Shown piece by piece: positions 6,201 through 11,872 of a stretch of 13,288 nucleotides of DNA. Made by a program: the position numbers and the translations under genes. The DNA is from CAYSPU01 sp964432995 (GTDB taxonomy: Bacteria > Verrucomicrobiota > Verrucomicrobiia > Limisphaerales > JAHDYP01): assembly GCA_964432995.1 (NCBI GenBank), contig CAYSPU010000165.1, positions 1 through 13,288 on the forward strand. The letters run 5' to 3'. Under the pieces are notes generated by a model. That model saw nothing but the letters and a program-made list of their open reading frames with translations. It made no database searches and was not told the origin of the DNA. The first letter of the stretch is position 1, and each line of letters opens with the position of its first letter.

Positions 6201-6515
6201 AGACTGCCGCCGTTCGTGGAGCCAAAGGCGTTAGACGGAGCGGCGCTGGAACTCTGGAAGGTGGATTTCTGGCAGTCGGAGCGGGGCGTTGGTCGCATGC
6301 GCGCCGATCGCTACTATCAGGCAGCGGTAGCCGCCGACGGTTCCTTTCGCTTGCCGGATGTCATGCCGGGCGTCTACGAGTTGGGGGCGCATACGGCCGA
6401 CAGATCGTTTCGACGGGAAGTCGTGGTGCCGGATTCGGCTGAGGGCGAATCCGGAGGCCTGTTGGACTTGGGCAGCGTGGAGGTGTGGCCGATCACTCCA
6501 CCGGCGGCAGAGTGA
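3258..6515 (+). CDS. Membrane-tethered ECF sigma factor fused to carboxypeptidase-regulatory-like repeats
   Basis: The product is 1085 residues. Residues 5-100 are sigma-70 region 2: AEEVSQAVFLLLARKA (45-60) for core binding and LPGWLVCTTRFVAARAIR (69-86), then an Arg/Gln-rich stretch. Residues about 111-172 are region 4, with the helix-turn-helix in LREIGAALGITEEAAKKRV. A linker rich in Ala leads to one membrane segment (SLGVTPVLLAILVGLAL, 240-256). After a Pro/Ser/Gly spacer come roughly eight beta-sandwich modules (298-1075) of the carboxypeptidase-regulatory type, each with 'G.V.D..G.PV.GA.I' and 'T..DG.F.....PPG.......A.G' patterns (clearest at 506-570, 767-838 and 856-922). N-terminus inside and modules outside is the expected topology. 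ECF factors of this phylum often have C-terminal extensions; the trigger and targets are unknown. Start at ATG 3258 (a second ATG follows). No anti-sigma gene is adjacent. Confidence 0.88.
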   Translation: MMDDWHLLQQYTRRQSEAAFRMLVERYVNLVHSCALRQVHDAPLAEEVSQAVFLLLARKAGGFRRGVVLPGWLVCTTRFVAARAIRAQQRRQRREQEAVRMQQLSTPDQVWARLAPVLDEGLARLGSKERDAIVLRYLQDKNLREIGAALGITEEAAKKRVCRAVEKLRAFFGRRGFSVPALILTGVLAQHGVEAAPAGLGATIASRVLAQGAAAAPALPELVRETIEAWRWAKAKAAVSLGVTPVLLAILVGLALPKEPPAASGRTGAADTALASAASQAARNTSGSPESGPPASADTLRLAFRAIDAVTGAGVGGVSLHARFWHGAQVDRRDDLRTDAEGNCAVRLPDLDLGRMDVGALMDGYVQKCVTWMPVDGDPIPSEYVMTLERGVGIGGRVLDELGNPVPQAEICVQFAEAGVVNPREPPREQLGFVDDLVVTKTDEMGRWLCTVLPPDYPRFWLQVKHPSFTAVRCTTDQDDRDYAGSVERLRMSELRAGNALVVLRRGFQLSGAVVDDNQQPVAGATIEIGQMSGAPVPTARTRADGSFIISNVPPGEVEITATAEGLAPAHLAIGFGADTAPLRIQLNRGLPLRLRVVDENGAGLAGALVADETAESGNAPTGGWKASTDNDGRVRWDAAPRRPLRIYAGKTGYFNSRRNTVTPDGEEHTLTLRKAFAVSGWVTDAETRLTIPSFKAIPGFGISKWSRQRTAPGTNGEYHLTFDELSPNFLVRIEAEGYETAVSKPLVPNGDGVVCNFELARADERLAVSGVVRLPDGAPAVGAEVALCTLENSIVLGDGRFLNRDQDIVTDTDAGGRFRFPLVHAAHTVVAVHAVGFGRTRLQERGQEVQLALQPWGRIEGVVRTRDGHWAGREVQMWDYSMNQYAGAVIPDSTSAFSVRTDDQGRFGFGRVPPGDFDLYLWPASGGIGTYKTPVRIAPGETARVQIGGQQRTLTGRLALPRSDGSIGQTRPALAVSLRTRLPPFVEPKALDGAALELWKVDFWQSERGVGRMRADRYYQAAVAADGSFRLPDVMPGVYELGAHTADRSFRREVVVPDSAEGESGGLLDLGSVEVWPITPPAAE

Positions 6516-6740
6516 GGTCGATCCCGTGCGGAGCCACACGTCCGGGCCTCAGGCATTCGGGGAGCATTCAAGCCGCCGCACAAGGGTGTGTGGGTTTGGC
6601 TGCAATCATCCTGCCATGATGGGATGAGTTCCGGAGAGACGCATCTTCCAGTTGTGCTCCCACCATGTTGCGCGGGCAGGACTGAGCCGCCGTCGTGGCT
6701 CGACGGGAACCAGTTCGCCATTTTGGTTCACACCTCGCAG

Positions 6741-6885
6741 GGTCTTGACGCGGATTTCGCGAATACCCGCGAGTCCATTCTGTTCCAATTCGCGTCTCCC
6801 TTCTCCCATTCCATTCGCGTCCATTCGCGCAATTCGCGTCTCCTTCTCGCCGGACGAGCAGGCCAGTTCTGTGCCTTCTGCGCTT
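6741..6885. repeat. Dispersed repeat, copy B
   Basis: It starts GGTCTTGACGCG like copy A and shows the same ladder, with ATTCGCG motifs about 10 bases apart (clearest near 6809-6840). It ends AGTTCTGTGCCTTCTGCGCTT (6865-6885), where the N run begins. The match to copy A (3004-3130) is patchy in the middle but close at both ends, in the same orientation. Confidence 0.75.
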
Positions 6886-6895
6886 NNNNNNNNNN
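6886..6895. other. Assembly gap (10 N)
   Basis: Ten N follow immediately after the repeat end at 6885. The true number of missing bases is unknown; ten is likely a placeholder. The gap lies upstream of the ATG at 6927, so the coding sequence is not affected, but promoter and leader may be incomplete. Confidence 0.95.
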
Positions 6896-6926
6896 CTCGG
6901 GCCGGTTCCGCCGATACTCCCGGCAT

Positions 6927-9900
6927 ATGCTTACGAAGCGCGTGCTCCTGCTGATCTGTATGTTGGCGGTGTTCTCGGTGCCCAGCGCCCGGGCTCAGGA
7001 AGGGGAACTTCCCGACGCGGAAGCGGCGACGGAGGTGATCGAGAGTCTGCAGGGGGCGTTGGGCGACCTGAGCACGATCCTGGCCCTGCCCCCGCAGCAA
7101 CGGGTGAACTGGGTGCTGTCCGAGGCAGCCGGGCGAGTCCAGAACAAGGTCATCGACGATGCCAAGGAGAGCGTCAAGGAGGCGATGGACAACTACGCCG
7201 CGGCGGCCTTTCGGGCCAAGGCCTTCGAGAACATCGCGGTGCCCGCCTTGAAGAACGCTGCCGTTGCCGGCGGGGCGGTCGATTGGACGCTGCTCGAGGC
7301 ACGAATGGCTTCGGAGGTCGACACCAAAGTGGCGGCGTATGGTGCGGCGGTGGCGGGTGCCACGATCGTCTGGGATTCCATCGACGCGTTCAGCGAACAG
7401 GGGGCGCAGGCCGGGTTCGCGAAGATCGCCGGGGGCGTCTACGACGCGGTGGCCGATGCCTACATCCCGGGGTGGGGTTGGTTCAAGCTGGGGGCCACGA
7501 TGGTGGAGGCCCTGGGCAACTACGTGATTGGCTATGCCACGGACACTGCCACGGAAGGGATGCTGAACGACTTGTTCAACATGAAGAGCGATCCCAAGGC
7601 TTTCGCCCAGATGCTGCGGACGACCGATTTGGCCGGGGTCTACGCCAGGGTGGATGACGGCTGGGAACTGGTCGCCTACGGACGCCTCTGGAACGGCCAG
7701 GGAACCGATGCCGGCGACGAGGCCATGAAACAGCGGCTCAAGGACACGCTCTACAGCATCAAGGCGGGCATCGCTCACGAGGTGGCAGAGCAGCAACGGA
7801 AAGACGCGGCACTGCAGGCCAAGTTCCAGCCCTACCTCGATGTCGCGGCGCAGGCCGAGGCGCAGTTGAAGGCGCGCGCCGACAAGGCCAGGTCCGATGC
7901 CAAACCGATGCTGGACGTCATTCGCGATTTCCAGCGCCGGGTCGGTGCGCTCCAGGAGGAGAAGGCGGTGGAAGATGCGCTCCACTACCAAGCCCTGGCG
8001 CAGTCGGCCCCGGGCGAACCACTACCCTACACGCCACTCGACCGCGGGGGTGTTCTGGCCATGTGGACCGCCGCCTACTCGAGGATCCTCGAAGCGCCGG
8101 GCGGATCATTCGATGCCGAGGCCTTCTACGACGAGTGGGTGGAAGCGAACAACGCGATGTATCAGTTGACGGAGTCGCAGGTTCTGCCTCCCGACGGCCC
8201 GGGCAAGGTCGAGTGGCTGGCCCATCGCGATGCCGATCGCCAGGCGCTCTACAGCGAGGTGGCGCTCATCCGCGCGGAAGCCGACCAACGGGCCGCAAAG
8301 CTGGCGGCGGTCATCAGCCAGCAAACCCTCCCGCTCGCCGCCCAGTTGAAGGAGGCCGCCGCCAAACTGGAGAACGACCTGGCCGCCCTCGAACGCGAGG
8401 CGGCGGAGAACCTGCAGTTGCCCCTCACCTACCAACGCTATACCCAAGCTGGTTTCACCGAGAACTGGTTGTGGGGCGGCCCCTTCTACAACGACTACAT
8501 GGGGTACTACACTCCCCCGGCCGAGAACTACGCCCAGATGGCCGGATACCTCGAGAAGGTCCAGGCCGACCGTGAGACCCTGGCGGGGCTCAATTCCCGC
8601 CGCCGGAAACTCTATGCGGACTTCACCACGCTGATCCAGAGCGTCGACACGCAGATGAACTCCCTGATCCCGGAGGGCTGCCAGGTGTTCACCAACATGG
8701 TGGCGAGTTCGACGGAAACCCGGCGTAGCTGGAAGCTGGCCAACTACTACTCTCCCTCTGTCCCCCTGGCGTTCGAAGGCCTGCCGCTCGCGGTCGTCTT
8801 TGTGAATCCAGAATACACCACCGGCGAGTTCGATTCGGCGGCGGCAATCGCCGCCTTGCAGACGCGGATGTCGGAACTGCAGGCCGCCTACGACCTCGCG
8901 CAGTTGCAGCAGGCGCTGCAGCGGATCCACGGATTGCTCGAGGAGAAGTTCCAGCCCTTCGCCGTGACCAGCGCCGGGGGCCATGCCTACAGTCTCATGG
9001 GCCGCGTCAACGGTCTTTTGGACTATCGCCAGCCCATCGAACAGACCGACCTGGCGTTGCACGCCCGGAAGTTCGAGGCCGTCTGGCTGGCTGCCCAGAC
9101 CCGACTCGAATACCTGCAGCGACATCCGACGCTCACCGACGTCGCCCCATTGCTTCAGCACGGGACCAACCTGAACAGCTACCAGACCATGCTGGCGGCC
9201 GATCTGGACCAACGGCAACGCGCCCCCGGCCAGGCGGCTTCCCTCCTCGCCTCCATGCAGCAAGGCCTCGATCTCTGGACACCGATCTACCTCGAACAAA
9301 CCCCGGACTATTACGAGGACGCCCTCGGCGGGCTGGGATCGATGCTCGCGAACGGCCAGCGCGATCTCCTCCGCGCCCAGTCCCACAGTTCGCCCGCCTA
9401 CACGCTGATGCTCGACGATCTCCTCGCCTACATTCCCCAGGTCACCAACCTCATCCACCAGGCACAGACGGAATACGCCCGCATCACGCCCTGGTATTTC
9501 CGGACCATGCCCGAGGTCAGCTTCAGCACCAACGCGGTGCAGGGCGCCATCGGGCAGACCGTCCAGCTCGCGTCGCAGGCAAGTGAACCCGGCGGCACGT
9601 TCAGTTCTCCCAACTTGCCGGCTGGTCTCACCATCGATCCCGCATCCGGAACGATCACCGGCGTCGCCACGCAGTCCGGCAGCTTCGACGTCGTCATCCG
9701 CTACCTCGCGCCTTCCGGCATCTCGGGTCGGGCTCTCGTGCACTTCGAACTGACCGCGCCCGTGGCCGCGGCGCAGACCCTCACGATCCGCGACGGTTGG
9801 CCGGAGATGGTGTTCCACGGTTCGCCCGGGGTGAACTACTCGCTCCAAACACTGTCCGACTTCGGCGGCGACGCGCGCTGGGTGACCGTCCAGAACCTGA

Positions 9901-9995
9901 CGCTCACCAACGCGACGCAGAGCTGGACGGACGCGACCGGGACACTATCGACCCAGCGTTTCTACCGAATCGTCTGGGTGCCGCCAGTATTCTGA
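6927..9995 (+). CDS. Large secreted helical protein with C-terminal putative-Ig and 'FYR' modules
   Basis: From ATG 6927 the product is 1022 residues. MLTKRVLLLICMLAVFSVPSARA is a signal peptide, with cleavage expected after Ala23 (ARA-QE). Residues about 25-860 are largely helical, alternating Ala/Gln/Glu/Leu-rich segments that could form coiled coils (for example 290-350, 440-495, 640-680, 700-735). A Gly/Ala-rich stretch at 130-205 may be weakly membrane-associating. One aromatic patch stands out (ENWLWGGPFYNDYMGYY, 512-528). Residues 864-944 form a putative Ig module with LPAGLTIDPASGTITGVAT (897-915), the classic He_PIG motif. The end (950-1022) matches the short beta module with 'Y.LQT...D..W..V' and terminal RFYRIV that closes many Verrucomicrobiota secreted proteins. 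The helical body matches nothing I know. It follows the sigma factor gene by 411 bases. Function unknown; cell-surface or export role inferred. Confidence 0.85.
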   Translation: MLTKRVLLLICMLAVFSVPSARAQEGELPDAEAATEVIESLQGALGDLSTILALPPQQRVNWVLSEAAGRVQNKVIDDAKESVKEAMDNYAAAAFRAKAFENIAVPALKNAAVAGGAVDWTLLEARMASEVDTKVAAYGAAVAGATIVWDSIDAFSEQGAQAGFAKIAGGVYDAVADAYIPGWGWFKLGATMVEALGNYVIGYATDTATEGMLNDLFNMKSDPKAFAQMLRTTDLAGVYARVDDGWELVAYGRLWNGQGTDAGDEAMKQRLKDTLYSIKAGIAHEVAEQQRKDAALQAKFQPYLDVAAQAEAQLKARADKARSDAKPMLDVIRDFQRRVGALQEEKAVEDALHYQALAQSAPGEPLPYTPLDRGGVLAMWTAAYSRILEAPGGSFDAEAFYDEWVEANNAMYQLTESQVLPPDGPGKVEWLAHRDADRQALYSEVALIRAEADQRAAKLAAVISQQTLPLAAQLKEAAAKLENDLAALEREAAENLQLPLTYQRYTQAGFTENWLWGGPFYNDYMGYYTPPAENYAQMAGYLEKVQADRETLAGLNSRRRKLYADFTTLIQSVDTQMNSLIPEGCQVFTNMVASSTETRRSWKLANYYSPSVPLAFEGLPLAVVFVNPEYTTGEFDSAAAIAALQTRMSELQAAYDLAQLQQALQRIHGLLEEKFQPFAVTSAGGHAYSLMGRVNGLLDYRQPIEQTDLALHARKFEAVWLAAQTRLEYLQRHPTLTDVAPLLQHGTNLNSYQTMLAADLDQRQRAPGQAASLLASMQQGLDLWTPIYLEQTPDYYEDALGGLGSMLANGQRDLLRAQSHSSPAYTLMLDDLLAYIPQVTNLIHQAQTEYARITPWYFRTMPEVSFSTNAVQGAIGQTVQLASQASEPGGTFSSPNLPAGLTIDPASGTITGVATQSGSFDVVIRYLAPSGISGRALVHFELTAPVAAAQTLTIRDGWPEMVFHGSPGVNYSLQTLSDFGGDARWVTVQNLTLTNATQSWTDATGTLSTQRFYRIVWVPPVF

Positions 9996-10250
9996 TCCGC
10001 CTGTGCTCCGGTTGCTGCTGCGACCCGGAACCTGCCTGCGCCCGCAGCGCGGGGATTAGCCGCGAGAAGGCGCAGAAGGCACAAAAGGAACTCGGGGATC
10101 GAGAGGTCTTTGCGGTTCTTTGCGGGCTTCTGTTGAATTCGGACCCAAGCGTGCGCGGGACTCCTTGTCGTCCACCCCGGCCGTGCCGCCGCGGGATGCG
10201 TGTGCGGAGGGGCTGCCGGCTGGCCTGCCAGGGCGGAGCGGGGGAACGCG
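9996..10250. other. Convergent spacer with partial repeat
   Basis: These 255 bases lie between two genes that converge. I see no clear Rho-independent terminator for either. The middle is occupied by a partial, inverted copy of the dispersed repeat (10061-10125); the rest shows nothing recognisable. Confidence 0.5.
10061..10125. repeat. Dispersed repeat, partial inverted copy C
   Basis: AGAAGGCGCAGAAGGCACAA (10065-10084) is the reverse complement of the TTGTGCCTTCTGCGCCTTCT end seen in copies A and B. It is followed by TCTTTGCGGTTCTTTGCGGG near 10109-10128, a second short repeated motif. The ATTCGCG ladder is absent here. It shows that the TTCTGTGCC-type end can occur alone. Confidence 0.55.
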
Positions 10251-11447
10251 TTACTTCGCGGAGCCCCTCGCGTCCGTGAGCACCCGGATGATCCCCTCCG
10301 TGGTGTGGGGGTTGGCTTCGACGAGGCGGCGTACCCCGAGGGAGCGCAGGACCTGGGTGGTTTCGGGGCCGATCGAGGCGACGCGCATCTTCTCGTGAGC
10401 CTGCAGGAGCACCGGCAGGTCAAACCGATGATGAAAGGCGCGCACGGTGGAACCACTCGTGAACGTCACCCATTCCGCGCCTTCCTTCCGGAGCCGGACG
10501 CCCAGACACTCGGGATCGACCACGTCCGGCACCGTGCGGTAGCAGGGGATGTCGTCGACGATCGCCCCCTGGTCTTCAAGGAGTTTCGGGAGATCAGAAT
10601 TCGCTTCCTCCGCGCGCGGGAGGAGAATGCGGAGGTTCTCGAGACTCTCGAATTTGCGCATCGCCTCGACGATGGCCTTGCCGACGTATTGCTGCGGCAT
10701 GACGTCGACCTGGAGATGCAGCTCGTTCAGCTTCCGGGCAGTGGCCGGTCCCACCGCCGCGATGCGGGTCCCGCCCAGGTCGCGCAAGTCATGAAATGCC
10801 TTGAAGAGATGGTCGAAGAAGGCCGTCACGCCGTTGGCGCTGGTGAAGACGATGAAATCGTAACTGTTCAAACCGGTGAGGGCCTCGATGAGCGGTTCGT
10901 GCTCGTGGGGGAGGGTGATGCGGATGACCGGGATCTCCAGCACCTCGGCGCCTTGCCGACGCAAAGCCTCGCTGAACTCCGCGGCCTGTTCCCGGCTGCG
11001 GGTGACGACCACCCGCTGCCCAAACAGCGGATGGCGCTTCCGCCAGCCGGCATCCGGTCTCCCGCACAGGACCGTCGGGCCCCGTTCCGGTTCGCCATGG
11101 TCAACGACGCCGGGCACGACGTCGAACGCGACACCGGCGGCGTCGAGTCGGCCCGCCTCGGCCAAACCGCGACGCGACGAGGAAGGATCCCCGGGCAGTA
11201 GCCAGACCACGCTTCGACCCGCCCGCGCCCGTTCGATGGCCAATTGTCGCAGGTCGGGAGAAGTCGCCGCCTTTGACGACTGAATCCGCTCGGCATGGGG
11301 CAGCAGGCCGGACAGCAACTCGAGCGACAAGCTGCTGTCGCACAGCACGGCGTCCGCGTGCCGCAACAACTCTTGCCCCCGCAACGTCAACAGGTCGGGA
11401 CTCCCAGGGTCCACACCCACCAGGTGAACTACGCCGTTGCCTTTCAT
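10251..11447 (-). CDS. hemD: Uroporphyrinogen-III synthase with truncated SUMT-like N-terminal domain
   Basis: The product is 398 residues from ATG 11447. Residues 139-392 are a complete HemD: LFGQRVVVTRSREQAAEFSE (141-160), FTSANGV (201-207), AAVGPATA (230-237), FTSGSTVRAF (329-338) and SIGPET (358-363). HemD closes hydroxymethylbilane to uroporphyrinogen III for heme, siroheme and corrin synthesis in the cytoplasm. Residues 5-115 resemble SUMT/CobA: VVHLVGVDPGSPDLLTLRG (6-24), then GRSVVWLLPGDPSSSRRG (77-94) and FDVVPGV (108-114). But the usual GGDPFVFGRG loop is altered, the DRLV-type segment is lost, and the C-terminal half of the methyltransferase is missing; the sequence passes from VVPGV to HemD in about 25 residues. 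SAM-dependent methylation is unlikely. The upstream ATG-like extension to 11498 was rejected as unrelated. No Shine-Dalgarno is seen. Confidence 0.85.
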   Translation of the reverse strand: MKGNGVVHLVGVDPGSPDLLTLRGQELLRHADAVLCDSSLSLELLSGLLPHAERIQSSKAATSPDLRQLAIERARAGRSVVWLLPGDPSSSRRGLAEAGRLDAAGVAFDVVPGVVDHGEPERGPTVLCGRPDAGWRKRHPLFGQRVVVTRSREQAAEFSEALRRQGAEVLEIPVIRITLPHEHEPLIEALTGLNSYDFIVFTSANGVTAFFDHLFKAFHDLRDLGGTRIAAVGPATARKLNELHLQVDVMPQQYVGKAIVEAMRKFESLENLRILLPRAEEANSDLPKLLEDQGAIVDDIPCYRTVPDVVDPECLGVRLRKEGAEWVTFTSGSTVRAFHHRFDLPVLLQAHEKMRVASIGPETTQVLRSLGVRRLVEANPHTTEGIIRVLTDARGSAK

Positions 11448-11594
11448 GCCGGGGCACTGTAATCGCGCGCCGCCGAAAATGCTTGTCCTTTGTTGCACCC
11501 CGGATCCTCGTCTGAGGGGCGCCGCACGTTCGTTCGCCCCCCGTTGACGGGCGGTTTCGGCGCGGTCGGAGCGGCGCTCTGTCGGCTCCGGGAT

Positions 11595-11617
11595 GATCCC
11601 GCCCGGCGGGCGGGATC
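11595..11617. repeat. Perfect 10-bp hairpin
   Basis: GATCCCGCCC (11595-11604) and GGGCGGGATC (11608-11617) flank a GGC loop. It is the most stable simple hairpin in the window. There is no T-run on either side; a role as a Rho-independent terminator is not supported, though it may still pause transcription or protect RNA ends. Confidence 0.5.
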
Positions 11618-11650
11618 CTATGTCTACAGGCAGAGGGACGCGCGGCCGCG

Positions 11651-11685
11651 AGCGTCCACACTTTGGACTTCCGTCCTTCCCCTAC
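11651..11685 (-). repeat. REP-like unit on the minus strand
   Basis: Read on the minus strand, GTAG (11685-11682) is followed by GGAC-GGAA-GTCC and then GTCCA-AAGTG-TGGAC, two small alternative hairpins. It abuts the plus-strand GTAG at 11689, so two GTAG tetranucleotides face outward from a shared point. This spacing is what tandem REP arrays look like, but the stems are short. Confidence 0.3.
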
Positions 11686-11688
11686 ACC

Positions 11689-11739
11689 GTAGCGTCGACA
11701 TTCGTGTCGGCGTGATGCCGGCTGGAAAGCCGGCGCTAC
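11689..11739. repeat. BIME-like pair of inverted REP units, 51 bases
   Basis: GTAGCG (11689-11694) pairs with CGCTAC (11734-11739; the last base pair of the inner stem competes). Inside are two perfect hairpins: CGACA-TTCG-TGTCG (11696-11709) with a TTCG tetraloop, and GCCGGC-TGGAAA-GCCGGC (11717-11734). On each strand the element starts with GTAG followed by a hairpin, the known layout of REP units in inverted pairs. GCCGGCTGGAA...GCCGGCGCTAC-type units are, as far as I know, frequent between genes in this group. No RAYT gene is in the window. Confidence 0.65.
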
Positions 11740-11872
11740 GCAGTCCACGGACTCGACGCATATCCGGCCGGCGGATGTCATTGTTTTCCCTGGAACGTGA
11801 CTCCCGGCTCTGAACCGCAACGTTCTGCGCCCAACCTTCAACGGTCCCGCAGTCGAATGCGAGCGGCTTGGA

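Larger units (their letters stand above)
6516..6926. other. Intergenic region with repeat copy B and assembly gap
   Basis: These 411 bases separate the two large plus-strand genes. The first 225 hold no recognisable gene, RNA or terminator. The remainder is copy B of the dispersed repeat followed by the run of N. The open frame that extends the next gene upstream to 6588 passes through the repeat and the gap and is not a credible N-terminus. Confidence 0.6.
11448..11872. other. Intergenic spacer with foldback cluster
   Basis: These 425 bases separate two minus-strand genes. They contain a 10-bp perfect hairpin (11595-11617), a smaller hairpin CGGAGC/GCTCCG (11567-11590), a GTAG-led unit on the minus strand (11651-11685) and the REP pair at 11689-11739. 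Open frames across it are short and Arg/Pro-rich. No T-run follows any stem, so a terminator for the upstream gene is not evident. Confidence 0.6.

Noticed and set aside
6588..6926. N-terminal extension of the secreted protein gene to 6588
   Set aside because: The extension crosses dispersed repeat copy B and the N gap, and would put the evident signal peptide 113 residues into the protein.
8106..9848. 580-codon minus-strand open frame
   Set aside because: It is entirely antisense to the secreted protein, which has a signal peptide and recognisable C-terminal modules; it is a shadow frame.
10200..11201. 333-codon plus-strand open frame
   Set aside because: It is antisense to the well-supported HemD coding sequence.
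11595..11617. Rho-independent terminator for the TPR protein gene
   Set aside because: The stem is strong but no T-run follows it on the minus strand (the next bases are ATCCCGG), and it lies about 250 bases beyond the stop.
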